From: DSNY01 sp040752195
GTDB taxonomy: Bacteria > Pseudomonadota > Gammaproteobacteria > Burkholderiales > Burkholderiaceae_F
DNA length: 23,829 nucleotides
Reading direction: 5' to 3'
Assembly (NCBI GenBank): GCA_040752195.1
Contig: JBFMFC010000050.1
Location: forward strand, 1 to 23,829
Program-made: the position numbers and the translations under genes
Part shown: positions 1 to 7,716 of the stretch, in pieces
Position numbering within the stretch: position 1 is the first letter of the stretch
Layout: each line of letters starts with the position of its first letter
The notes under the pieces: model-generated
Databases searched by the model: none
Told to the model about the DNA's origin: nothing
What the model saw: the letters and a program-made list of their open reading frames with translations, nothing else

Positions 1-1632
1 CTAGCCTGCCGACTCCTCGCGGAACCGGTTGGTGATCGGATAGCGCCAATCGCGACCGAACGCACGGTGCGTCACGCGGATTCCGACCGGCGCCTGGCGG
101 CGCTTGTATTCGTTCAGGCGAATCAGCCTGACCACCTTGCGAACGACCGCAGGGTCGAAGCCGGCGGCGACGATCTCGTCGACGCTCTCGCCCTGCTCCA
201 TGTAGCGCTCGATGATCGCGTCGAGCACGTCGTACGGCGGCAGCGAGTCCTGGTCGGTCTGGTCGGCGCGCAACTCTGCGCTCGGCGCGCGGCGGATGAC
301 GCGCTCGGGAATCACGTGCGAAAGCCCGTTGCGGTAGTGCGCGAGCGCGTACACGAGCGTCTTGCGGATGTCCTTGATGACCGCGAAGCCGCCGGCCATG
401 TCGCCGTACAGCGTGCAGTAGCCGACCGCCATCTCGCTTTTGTTGCCGGTGGTCAGCACGATCGATCCGTACTTGTTCGACAGCGCCATCAGCAGCGTGC
501 CGCGGATGCGCGCCTGGATGTTCTCCTCCGTCGTGTCCCACGGCAGACCGCGAAACTCGTCGGCGAGCACCGCCAGGAAGCTGTCGAACACCGGCTTGAT
601 CGGAATCTCGTCGTAGCGCACGCCGAGCGTCTGCGCGATCGCGCGCGAGTCCACCCACGAGATCTCGCGCGTGTACTGCGACGGCATCATCACCGCGCGC
701 ACGCGGTCCGCGCCGAGCGCATCGACCGCGATCGCCAGCGTCAGCGCCGAGTCGATGCCGCCCGACAGCCCGATCAGCGCGCCCGGGAAACCGTTCTTGC
801 CGAGGTAGTCGCGTACGCCGAGCACGAGCGCGCGGTATGCCTGCCGCTCGAGCGGCCCCTGCTCCACGCATTCGCCGGGCTGCGGCGCGGCGTCAATAAA
901 GTCGGCGAGCAGCAGATGCTCGTCGAACTGCGGCGCCATCTGCGTGAGCGCACCGTTCGCGTCGAGCACGAAAGAGGCGCCGTCGAAGACCAGTTCGTCC
1001 TGCCCGCCGACGAGATTCGCGTACACGAGCGGCAGCCCGTAGCGCGAGACGTTCTCGCGCATCGTCGTCAGGCGCAGCGCCTGCTTGCCGAGATGAAACG
1101 GCGAGCCGTTGAGCACGAGCAGCACCTGCGCGCCGGCCGCCTTCGCGCACTCGGGCGCGTACGGGTACCAGGTGTCCTCGCAGATGTTCAGGCCGAAGCG
1201 GGTTCCGCCGACCTCGAAGACGAACGGCCGGTTGTCCGGCGTGAAGTAACGTTGCTCGTCGAAGACGTCGTAGTTCGGCAGGTCGTGCTTGCAGTACGTC
1301 CCGGTGACGAGCCCGCCGTGCAGCACCGACGCGGCGTTGAAACGGCGTCCCTCGCGGGCCAGCGGGTGGCCGACGACCACGTGCAGATCGGGAAACTGCA
1401 GCAGCTGGGCGGCGAGCTTGCCGAGCGCGGCGTCGGAGGCTTCGTAGAATGCGCGGCGCAGCAGCAGATCCTCGGGCGGATAACCGCTCAGCGCCAGCTC
1501 CGGCGTCAGCAGCACTTGCGCGCCGGCGCGGGACGCACTCGCCGCCATGTCGAGGATGCGACGGCAGTTGGCTTCGAAATCGCCGACGGTGCAGTTGATC
1601 TGTGCGACGGCGACCCGGACCCGCGAACTCAT
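1..1632 (-). CDS. nadE: Glutamine-dependent NAD+ synthetase
   Basis: A cytosolic enzyme that makes NAD+ from nicotinate adenine dinucleotide, ATP and glutamine, the last step of NAD synthesis. The 543-residue, two-domain length is normal for the glutamine-hydrolysing form. The N-terminal nitrilase-type glutaminase domain (about 1-260) carries a plausible Glu-Lys-Cys triad: E45 in TPELALSGYPPED, K115 in KHDLPNY and C151 in NICEDTWYP. The C-terminal synthetase domain (about 265-540) starts with the ATP-pyrophosphatase P-loop SGGIDS at 290-295 and includes TEENIQARIRG and TTGNKSEMAVGY. The ATG start gives MSSRVRVAVAQ, which begins directly in the nitrilase fold. The TAG stop lies on the first three bases of the window, so the gene is just complete. 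It is divergent from the acetyltransferase-like gene. Identity is clear from the motifs; no competing assignment. Confidence 0.97.
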   Translation of the reverse strand: MSSRVRVAVAQINCTVGDFEANCRRILDMAASASRAGAQVLLTPELALSGYPPEDLLLRRAFYEASDAALGKLAAQLLQFPDLHVVVGHPLAREGRRFNAASVLHGGLVTGTYCKHDLPNYDVFDEQRYFTPDNRPFVFEVGGTRFGLNICEDTWYPYAPECAKAAGAQVLLVLNGSPFHLGKQALRLTTMRENVSRYGLPLVYANLVGGQDELVFDGASFVLDANGALTQMAPQFDEHLLLADFIDAAPQPGECVEQGPLERQAYRALVLGVRDYLGKNGFPGALIGLSGGIDSALTLAIAVDALGADRVRAVMMPSQYTREISWVDSRAIAQTLGVRYDEIPIKPVFDSFLAVLADEFRGLPWDTTEENIQARIRGTLLMALSNKYGSIVLTTGNKSEMAVGYCTLYGDMAGGFAVIKDIRKTLVYALAHYRNGLSHVIPERVIRRAPSAELRADQTDQDSLPPYDVLDAIIERYMEQGESVDEIVAAGFDPAVVRKVVRLIRLNEYKRRQAPVGIRVTHRAFGRDWRYPITNRFREESAG

Positions 1633-1649
1633 TCACCGAACCACTGGAA

Positions 1650-2810
1650 GTGTCGCTCGATTATCGCACGCAGGTTGTCGGCGACATCGCGTCGATCGGC
1701 CGCGACGCATGGACGCGGCTCGTCGCAAGCGACGCCGACGCCAATCCGTTCGTGCAGTACGACTACCTGCACGCGCTCGAAGCGAGCGGCTGCGTCGGCC
1801 GCCGCACCGGCTGGACTCCGCAGCATCTCGCGCTGTGGCGCGGAGCCGAACTCGTGGCGGCGGCGCCGCAGTACGCGAAGTCGCACTCCTTCGGCGAATA
1901 CGTGTTCGACTGGGCGTGGGCAGACGCTTACGCCCGATACGGGCTGCGCTACTACCCGAAGCTCGTCGCCGCCGTACCCTTTGCGCCGGTCGCGGGCACG
2001 CGGCTGCTCGCCGTCGACGACGACGCGCGTGCCGCACTCGCGCGGGCGCTGCTCACGCACGCGCAGGCGAGCGGGCTTTCATCGCTGCACGTGTTGTTCG
2101 CAGCGCCGGCGCAGATCGAGCAGCTTGCATCGCTTGGCCTGCTCGTGCGACGCGGCGTGCAGTTTCACTGGCACAACGCGGGCTACGCGAGATTCGACGA
2201 TTTCCTCGCCGCGCTCGCGCAAGCAAAGCGCAAGAAGATCCGCGCCGAACGGCGGCGCGTCGCGCAGGACGGCGTGGCGGTCGAGCGCCGTACCGGCGAC
2301 ACGATCACCGCGGCCGACTGGGACTTCTTCCATCGCTGCTACCGCGCAACCTACGCGGCGCACGGCTCAACACCTTACCTGAGCCGCGACTTCTTCCATC
2401 GGTTGGGCGAGGCGATGCCGCAGCATCTGGTGCTCGCCATCGCGTACCGTCAACGGCAGCCGATCGCCGCCGCGCTCGGCGTTTTCGACGATAGGCGGCT
2501 GTACGGCCGGCACTGGGGCGCGGTCGAGCACGTTTCCTGCCTGCACTTCGAGTGCTGCTACTACCAGATGATCGAGTTCGCGATCGAGCGCGGGCTCGCG
2601 GTCTTCGAAGGCGGCGCGCAGGGCGCGCACAAGCTCGCGCGCGGGCTCGACCCGGTCGCCACGGCCTCGGCGCACTGGCTCGCCGACCCGGCGATGCGCG
2701 CCGCGGTCGCGCGCTTTCTGACGCGCGAAACCGACGCGGTCGAACACACGCTCGACGAGCTGAACGAGCATCGCGCGTGGCGCCGGCCCGCGGCCGACGC
2801 GCCACGTTAG
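1650..2810 (+). CDS. GNAT-superfamily acetyltransferase-like protein (COG3146/DUF482)
   Basis: The 386-residue protein matches the COG3146/DUF482 family of FemAB/GNAT-like proteins, whose substrate is unknown. Recognisable segments are NPFVQYDYLHALEASG near the N-terminus, a basic stretch AKRKKIRAERRR in the middle, and a C-terminal part with FECCYYQMIEFAIERG then FEGGAQGAHKLARG and SAHWL, typical of this family. No signal peptide or membrane segment is evident, so it is probably cytosolic. No ATG fits the N-terminus. I chose GTG at 1650, which avoids overlap with the divergent nadE. An in-frame GTG at 1602 would add 16 residues and overlap nadE by 31 bases. Neither start has a good ribosome-binding site, so the start is uncertain. 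Family membership is firm; enzymatic function is not. Confidence 0.85.
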   Translation: MSLDYRTQVVGDIASIGRDAWTRLVASDADANPFVQYDYLHALEASGCVGRRTGWTPQHLALWRGAELVAAAPQYAKSHSFGEYVFDWAWADAYARYGLRYYPKLVAAVPFAPVAGTRLLAVDDDARAALARALLTHAQASGLSSLHVLFAAPAQIEQLASLGLLVRRGVQFHWHNAGYARFDDFLAALAQAKRKKIRAERRRVAQDGVAVERRTGDTITAADWDFFHRCYRATYAAHGSTPYLSRDFFHRLGEAMPQHLVLAIAYRQRQPIAAALGVFDDRRLYGRHWGAVEHVSCLHFECCYYQMIEFAIERGLAVFEGGAQGAHKLARGLDPVATASAHWLADPAMRAAVARFLTRETDAVEHTLDELNEHRAWRRPAADAPR

Positions 2811-2865
2811 CCGGTCGCCTCGTCCGCGGCCGCAAGCGACCCGCTTTCCGCGCGCTTTCGGGCCG

Positions 2866-2882
2866 GCGCGGCCCCGCCGCGC
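2866..2882. terminator. GC-rich hairpin between convergent genes
   Basis: A 6-bp perfect stem, gcgcgg / ccgcgc with a 5-base loop, lies in the 79-base spacer between the convergent acetyltransferase-like gene and ppa. There is no clear T tract on either side, so its role as a terminator is only suggested by position. Confidence 0.25.
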
Positions 2883-2889
2883 AGCCGGC

Positions 2890-3438
2890 TCAGAACGCCG
2901 GCTTCGGCGACGCCCGTTTGTACGCCTCGACACCGGCGAGGATCTCGCGCCGCGCTTCGTCGGGGCCGGCCCAGCCGGTGACCTTGACCCACTTGCCGGG
3001 CTCGAGATCCTTGTAGTGCTCGAAGAAGTGCTGGATCTGCGCCAGCCGCTCCGGCGCGATGTCCTCGGGCTTGCGCCAGTGCTTGTACCAGGGCAGGCAC
3101 TTGTCGATCGGCACCGCGAGCAGCTTGGAGTCGCCGCCCGCCTCGTCTTCCATCTTCAGCACGCCGAGCGGACGGCAGCGAACGACGACACCGTGCTGCA
3201 GCGGAAACGGCGTGATCACCAGCACGTCGACCGGATCGCCGTCGTCCGAGATCGTGTGCGGGATGTAGCCGTAGTTGCACGGGTAGTGCATCGACGTGGC
3301 GATGAAGCGGTCGACGAAAAGCGCGCCACTTTCCTTGTCGACCTCGTACTTGATCGGATCCGCGTGCGCCGGGATCTCGATGATCACGTTGAAGTCGTCC
3401 GGCAGCGCGCGGCCGGAGGGCACGCGGTCGAGTCCCAT
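2890..3438 (-). CDS. ppa: Inorganic pyrophosphatase (family I)
   Basis: A soluble enzyme that hydrolyses pyrophosphate to two phosphates, pulling biosynthetic reactions forward. The 182-residue length is close to the ~176 residues of bacterial family I enzymes. The signature DGDPVDV is at 66/67-72, with the metal-binding aspartates D66, D68 and D71. Other conserved elements are EIPA...PIKYEVDKESG (21-38), the FVDR segment, the YPCNYGYIP block and the C-terminal VKVTGWAG motif. The frame extends upstream to about 3534, but the added residues (MLTSAIMRRRC...) have no family counterpart. ATG at 3438, giving MGLDRVPSG, is the sensible start. A near-consensus -10 (TACAAT, minus strand) lies 33 bases upstream. 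The gene is divergent from the aldehyde dehydrogenase gene. Confidence 0.96.
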   Translation of the reverse strand: MGLDRVPSGRALPDDFNVIIEIPAHADPIKYEVDKESGALFVDRFIATSMHYPCNYGYIPHTISDDGDPVDVLVITPFPLQHGVVVRCRPLGVLKMEDEAGGDSKLLAVPIDKCLPWYKHWRKPEDIAPERLAQIQHFFEHYKDLEPGKWVKVTGWAGPDEARREILAGVEAYKRASPKPAF

Positions 3439-3470
3439 CGTCTGCTTACTCTGGATTCGAATGACGATCG

Positions 3471-3498
3471 ATTGTAGCGGCGCGGACGTTTGGAACAG
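3471..3498 (-). promoter_or_regulatory. Candidate sigma70 promoter of ppa
   Basis: On the minus strand, TACAAT (3471-3476, five of six to consensus) follows a weak -35 CTGTTC (3493-3498) at 16 bases. It would give a leader of roughly 25 bases before the ppa ATG at 3438. Read by eye only. Confidence 0.4.
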
Positions 3499-3519
3499 CG
3501 CGCAGCGCCGCCTCATAAT
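3490..3519 (+). promoter_or_regulatory. Candidate sigma70 promoter of the aldehyde dehydrogenase gene
   Basis: TTGGAA (3490-3495) and CATAAT (3514-3519) are separated by 18 bases, followed about 15 bases later by a strong Shine-Dalgarno AAGGGGGAGG (3533-3542), six bases before ATG 3549. The -35 overlaps that of the divergent ppa promoter candidate. Confidence 0.4.
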
Positions 3520-3548
3520 CGCACTCGTCAACAAGGGGGAGGACGGCC

Positions 3549-5021
3549 ATGGATGGCGGATGGATCGCCGCCGGCGGCAGGCATCACTTCATCGACAACC
3601 GCTGGGTCGAAGCGCGTTCAGGCCAGTCGATCGACGTGATCGATCCGTCGGACGGCAAGCCGTTCGCGAGGATCGCGCGCGGCAACGCGGCCGACGTCGA
3701 CACCGCGGTGCGAGCCGCGCGTGCGGCCTACGGCGAAGCGGGCGACGGCGCGTGGGGACGGCTGACGGCGGCCGAGCGCGGCCGGCTGCTCGCGCGGCTT
3801 TCGCGCGCCGTGCTCGATCATCTCGAAGAGCTGGCGCGGCTCGAATCGCGTACGACCGGCAAGCCGCTCGCGCAGGGCCGCGCCGACGCGAACGCGCTGG
3901 CGCGTTACTTCGAGTATTACGCGGGCGCGGCCGACAAGCTGCACGGCGAGACGATCCCGTATCGGACCGGGATGACCGTGCTGACGATCCGCGAACCGCA
4001 CGGCGTCACCGGTCACATCGTGCCGTGGAACTATCCGATGCAGATCTTCGGCCGCAGCGTCGGCGCCGCATTGGCCGCGGGCAACGCATGCGTGGTGAAG
4101 CCGGCGGAAGACGCGTGTCTGTCGTTGCTGCGCGTCGCCGAGCTCGCCGCCGAGGCCGGCTTCCCGGACGGCGCGGTGAACATCGTTACCGGGTACGGCC
4201 ACGAAGCGGGGGCGGCGCTGTCGGCGCACACGGGCGTCGACCACATTTCGTTCACCGGCTCGCCGGCGACCGGCACGCTGGTCGCGCAGGCCGCCGCGAA
4301 GCATCACTGCCCGGTCACGCTCGAGCTCGGCGGCAAGAGCCCGCAGATCGTCTTCGCCGATGCCGATCTCGACGAAGTGCTGCCGGTCGCGCTGAACGCG
4401 ATCGTGCAGAACTGCGGGCAGACCTGCTCGGCGGGCAGCCGGCTGCTCGTCGAGCGAAACGTCTACGAGCCGTTGCTGGAACGCATCGGCGCGGCGATGT
4501 CCAAGCTGCGCGTCGGCCCCGCGCTTGCGGACCTGGACGCCGGTCCGCTGATCCGGCGCAACCAGTTGCAGCGCGTCTGGGACTATCTGAGCCAGGCGCA
4601 GGCCGATGGCATTGCGGTCGCCGCGCAGGGTCACGTCGTCGAGGACGCGCCGGAAACGGGCTTCTATCAGGCGCCGACGCTGCTGCGCGACGTGCCGCCC
4701 AACCACAAGGTCGCGCAGGAGGAGATCTTCGGTCCCGTGCTCGCGGCGATACCGTTCGACTCGGAGGCGGAAGCGCTCGCGATCGCCAACGGCACGATGT
4801 ACGGGCTGGTCGCCGGCGTTTGGACGCGCGACGGCGCGCGCCAGCTCCGGCTCGCGCGCAGGCTGCGCTGCGGACAGGTGTTCGTCAACAACTACGGTGC
4901 AGGCGGCGGCATCGAACTGCCCTTCGGCGGCGTCAAGTCGAGCGGCTACGGCCGCGAAAAAGGCTTCGAAGCGCTGCTGGGCTTCACGACGCTGAAGACC
5001 ATCGCGATCAAACACGGGTGA
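3549..5021 (+). CDS. NAD(P)+-dependent aldehyde dehydrogenase
   Basis: Oxidises an aldehyde to the carboxylic acid with NAD(P)+. The 490-residue length is standard for the ALDH superfamily. Cofactor and catalytic elements are complete: PWNYP with N161, KPAED with K184, FTGSPATG at 235-242, general base E259 in LELGGKSP, nucleophile C293 in NCGQTCSAGSR, EEIFGPV, and the C-terminal PFGGVKSSGYGREKG. The overall pattern resembles betaine-, gamma-aminobutyraldehyde- or salicylaldehyde-type enzymes, but substrate cannot be fixed from sequence. The ATG start is set by the strong AAGGGGGAGG site six bases upstream. An SDR oxidoreductase follows 97 bases downstream on the same strand, with a palindromic repeat between them. 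The pair may act on one alcohol/aldehyde substrate, which is inference. Confidence 0.93.
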   Translation: MDGGWIAAGGRHHFIDNRWVEARSGQSIDVIDPSDGKPFARIARGNAADVDTAVRAARAAYGEAGDGAWGRLTAAERGRLLARLSRAVLDHLEELARLESRTTGKPLAQGRADANALARYFEYYAGAADKLHGETIPYRTGMTVLTIREPHGVTGHIVPWNYPMQIFGRSVGAALAAGNACVVKPAEDACLSLLRVAELAAEAGFPDGAVNIVTGYGHEAGAALSAHTGVDHISFTGSPATGTLVAQAAAKHHCPVTLELGGKSPQIVFADADLDEVLPVALNAIVQNCGQTCSAGSRLLVERNVYEPLLERIGAAMSKLRVGPALADLDAGPLIRRNQLQRVWDYLSQAQADGIAVAAQGHVVEDAPETGFYQAPTLLRDVPPNHKVAQEEIFGPVLAAIPFDSEAEALAIANGTMYGLVAGVWTRDGARQLRLARRLRCGQVFVNNYGAGGGIELPFGGVKSSGYGREKGFEALLGFTTLKTIAIKHG

Positions 5022-5029
5022 GTCGACTC

Positions 5030-5098
5030 ACCACCGCGACATAGAGAGCACAGAGAAACACGTCCCGTCTTTCTCCGTGATCTCGAAGTCTCGGTGGT
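5030..5098. repeat. Imperfect palindromic intergenic repeat (29-bp arms)
   Basis: The left arm 5030-5058 (accaccgcgacatagagagc...) and right arm 5070-5098 (...gaagtctcggtggt) are inverted copies matching at 24 of 29 positions around an 11-base centre. The ACAGAG/TTTCTC-rich wording, and peptides such as FLCALYVAVVS when read in reverse, resemble a dispersed intergenic palindrome that I recall from many unrelated high-GC genomes. It fills most of the 97-base spacer between the ALDH and SDR genes. It could fold in RNA and act as an attenuator or weak terminator. No other copy is seen in this window. Confidence 0.7.
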
Positions 5099-5118
5099 TT
5101 CATCGGGAACTGTGAGAC

Positions 5119-5877
5119 ATGAGACTGCAGAACAAGGTGGCGATCGTTACCGGGGGCGCATCCGGCTTCGGTCGCGGTATCGCCGAACGATTCGCCGCAG
5201 AAGGCTGCGCAGTGATCGTCAACGATCTGGCACGCGAGGCGGGTGAACGCGTCGCGGCGGCGATCCGCGCCGCGGGCGGCCGCGCGCAGTTCGCCCACGG
5301 CGACGTGTCGAAGGGCGCCGACGTCAAGGGACTGCTCGACGCGGCGCTCGCGCATTTCGGCCGCCTCGACATCGTCGTCAACAACGCCGGCACCACGCAC
5401 CGCAACCGGCCGCTGCTCGAAGTCGACGAAGCGACGTTCGACCGCGTCTATGCGGTCAACGTCAAGAGCATCTACTGGACCGCGCAGCACATGGTGCCGT
5501 ACTTCCGCACGCAGGGCGGCGGCTGCTTCGTCAACATCGCGTCGACCGCGGGCGTGCGGCCGCGCCCGGGCCTCGTCTGGTACAACGGCAGCAAGGGCGC
5601 GGTGATCGTCACCAGCAAGGCGATGGCGGCCGAGCTGGGGCCGGACCGCATTCGCGTCAATTGCGTCAACCCGGTGATCGGCGAGACGGGCCTGCTCGAG
5701 GACTTCATGGGCATGCCCGACACGCCGGAGAACCGCAGGAAGTTTCTCGCGACGATTCCGCTCGGGCGCTTCTCGCGCCCGCTCGACGTCGCCAACGCCT
5801 GCCTTTACCTCGCTTCCGACGAAGCCGAGTTCGTCACGGGCGCCTGCCTCGAAGTCGACGGCGGACGCTGCGTCTGA
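5119..5877 (+). CDS. Short-chain dehydrogenase/reductase (classical SDR)
   Basis: A 252-residue classical SDR that transfers hydride between an alcohol/ketone substrate and NAD(P). The Rossmann glycine motif TGGASGFG lies at 11-18. D36 after the second strand (VNDLA) favours NAD(H). NNAG is at 88-91, N114 is in the VNVKS segment, and the catalytic Ser142-Tyr155-Lys159 set appears in NIASTAG and WYNGSK. The C-terminus EFVTGACLEVDGGRCV is typical of FabG-like or glucose-dehydrogenase-like members. Substrate is not predictable. It follows the aldehyde dehydrogenase in the same direction, and only a weak ribosome-binding sequence (GGGAAC) precedes the ATG. It faces the antiporter gene convergently, seven bases away. 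Confidence 0.93.
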   Translation: MRLQNKVAIVTGGASGFGRGIAERFAAEGCAVIVNDLAREAGERVAAAIRAAGGRAQFAHGDVSKGADVKGLLDAALAHFGRLDIVVNNAGTTHRNRPLLEVDEATFDRVYAVNVKSIYWTAQHMVPYFRTQGGGCFVNIASTAGVRPRPGLVWYNGSKGAVIVTSKAMAAELGPDRIRVNCVNPVIGETGLLEDFMGMPDTPENRRKFLATIPLGRFSRPLDVANACLYLASDEAEFVTGACLEVDGGRCV

Positions 5878-5884
5878 CCCGCGA

Positions 5885-7585
5885 TCACCGTGGCGCCGCG
5901 TCGCTGCGCGGCGCCACGCGCAACCCGACGCGGCGAATCGTTCCACCTGCGGCCTGCCGCACGGTCAGCACGACGCGGCCGACGGCGATGCAGTCGCCGA
6001 CCGCGGGCCGGCCGTTCAGCTTCATCCGCAGAAACTCGCCGACCGGCTCCTCGCTCGTCGCGCCGGCCGGGATGCGCAGCCCGTAGTAGTCGCGCAGGTC
6101 GCCGAGCGTGGTCGCCGCATCGAGCGACCATTCGGGAATCTGCGGCGCCGGCGCGAACAGCTCCGCCAGTTCGTCGACCGTGTCGTCGCGCGCGAGCACC
6201 GCGACGATGTCGCCCGCGGCGAGCGTCGAAACCGCGATCGAGTCGCCCGCGCGCACGACCTCGACCACGCGCGCGCCGCCAGGAAGGTCGAGGGCCTCGA
6301 GCGCCCGCCCGGCCACGCGCGCCTCCGGCAACACGCGCAGCTGCACCAGCTCGCGGCCGTCGCGGCTTCCTTCGATCGTCTCGGCCGACAGGATCGGCGA
6401 CGCCGCGGGGACGACGACCCGCGCCAGGCGCGCGGCCAGCGGCAACGACGTGCCCTGCACAAGCAGCGACAGCAGCACCGTGAAGAACGTGAGATGGAAC
6501 AGCAGCGCGGCGTCGGCGATGCCGGCCATCAGCGGAAACAGCGCGAGCACGATCGGCACCGCGCCACGCAGCCCGACCCAGCCGATGAACGCGATTTCGC
6601 GCGGCGCGTAGCGAAACGGCGCGAGGAACACGGCGACTGCGACCGGGCGAGCGAAGACGATCAGGCCCGCGCCGATGGCGAGCGCGCCGGGTGCGACGTC
6701 GGCCAGATCCCTGGCGTCGGTAAACAGTCCGAGGATCAGGAACATGCCCGCCTGCGCGAGCCAGGCCAGCCCATCGCTGACGCGCAGCACATCCTCCGTC
6801 ACGTGCACGCGGCGGCGCGCGACGATCATTCCCGCGAGGAAGATCGCGAGGAAGCCGCTGCCGCCCAGCAGGTTCGCCGCCGCGAAGATCAGCAGTCCGC
6901 CGGACTGGATCAGCAGCGCGTACAGCCCCTCGGTCACGCGCACGCGCCCGATGATCTCCGCGAGCGCGCGGCCGAGCAGCCAGCCGCAGGCGAGCCCGAC
7001 GCCGAGCTGCAGCGCGAACATCGGCAAGACGCTCGCGGCGCCCGCCTCGGGGCGCCGGATCAGCTCGATCATCGCGAGCGTCAGGAACACCGCCATCGGA
7101 TCGTTGATGCCCGATTCGACCTCGAGCGTCGCGCTGACGCGCTCGTTCAGCCGCAGCCCGCCGGCGCGCAGCAGCGCGAACACGGCGGCGGCGTCGGTCG
7201 AGCCGACGATCGCACCCAACAGCATCGCGTAGCGCCAGTCGAATCCGAGCAGTGCCGCCGCCAGCAGCCCCACCAGCACGGCGGTCAGCACGACGCCCAA
7301 GGTCGCGAGCACGAGCGCCGGCGCGGCGACCATGCGAAAGGTCGACGCGCGCGTGCGCAGGCCGCCGTCGAGCAGGATCACCGCCAGCGCGAGGTTGCCG
7401 ATCAGCGCCGCGGTCTGCGTCCCGATGAATCCCTCGGGCGCGCCCGGCAGCTCGGTCGCGAACAGGCCCACCGCGAGGAAGACCAGCAGCGTCGGCACGC
7501 CGATCCGTTGCGACAGCGCCGACAGCAAAATGGCGACGAACAGCAATGCGCCGGCCGCAAGCAGGACTTCGTTGATCGCTTGCAT
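5885..7585 (-). CDS. K+/H+ antiporter, CvrA/NhaP2 type (CPA1)
   Basis: An inner-membrane antiporter that probably exchanges K+ (or Na+) for protons in pH and osmotic homeostasis. The 566-residue protein has about 12-13 hydrophobic segments over residues 1-390, with CPA1-type acidic residues in GAIVGSTDAAA (D131) and ESGINDP (N161-D162). A cytoplasmic tail follows: a TrkA-C-like domain (about 400-480, RVLPEARVAGRALEALDLP...) and a final CorC/HlyC-like domain (about 490-560, LGDLRDYYGLRIP...GRVVLTVR). This three-part order is that of CvrA/NhaP2 (YcgO) antiporters. Its ATG at 7585 is 31 bases from the assembly gap, so most of its upstream region may be missing. The transported cation is inferred from the family. 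Confidence 0.92.
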   Translation of the reverse strand: MQAINEVLLAAGALLFVAILLSALSQRIGVPTLLVFLAVGLFATELPGAPEGFIGTQTAALIGNLALAVILLDGGLRTRASTFRMVAAPALVLATLGVVLTAVLVGLLAAALLGFDWRYAMLLGAIVGSTDAAAVFALLRAGGLRLNERVSATLEVESGINDPMAVFLTLAMIELIRRPEAGAASVLPMFALQLGVGLACGWLLGRALAEIIGRVRVTEGLYALLIQSGGLLIFAAANLLGGSGFLAIFLAGMIVARRRVHVTEDVLRVSDGLAWLAQAGMFLILGLFTDARDLADVAPGALAIGAGLIVFARPVAVAVFLAPFRYAPREIAFIGWVGLRGAVPIVLALFPLMAGIADAALLFHLTFFTVLLSLLVQGTSLPLAARLARVVVPAASPILSAETIEGSRDGRELVQLRVLPEARVAGRALEALDLPGGARVVEVVRAGDSIAVSTLAAGDIVAVLARDDTVDELAELFAPAPQIPEWSLDAATTLGDLRDYYGLRIPAGATSEEPVGEFLRMKLNGRPAVGDCIAVGRVVLTVRQAAGGTIRRVGLRVAPRSDAAPR

Positions 7586-7616
7586 GCGCGCATCAGACCA
7601 CGCGCGGACGCGCCGC

Positions 7617-7716
7617 NNNNNNNNNNNNNNNNNNNNNNNNNNNNNNNNNNNNNNNNNNNNNNNNNNNNNNNNNNNNNNNNNNNNNNNNNNNNNNNNNNNN
7701 NNNNNNNNNNNNNNNN
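7617..7716. other. Assembly gap (100 N)
   Basis: Exactly 100 unknown bases. A round 100 is commonly used for gaps of unknown length, so distances across it are not reliable. It removes the 3' end of dctM and probably the upstream region of the antiporter gene. Confidence 0.98.

Noticed and set aside
67..2382. A 771-codon open frame on the plus strand, antisense to nadE and continuing into the next gene
   Set aside because: Composition is Arg/Ala/His/Asp-rich without motifs, while nadE and the COG3146-like gene are unmistakable. It is a by-product of high GC content.
2866..2882. A strong factor-independent terminator for ppa and the COG3146-like gene
   Set aside because: The stem is short and lacks a T tract, so it is kept only as a low-confidence hairpin.
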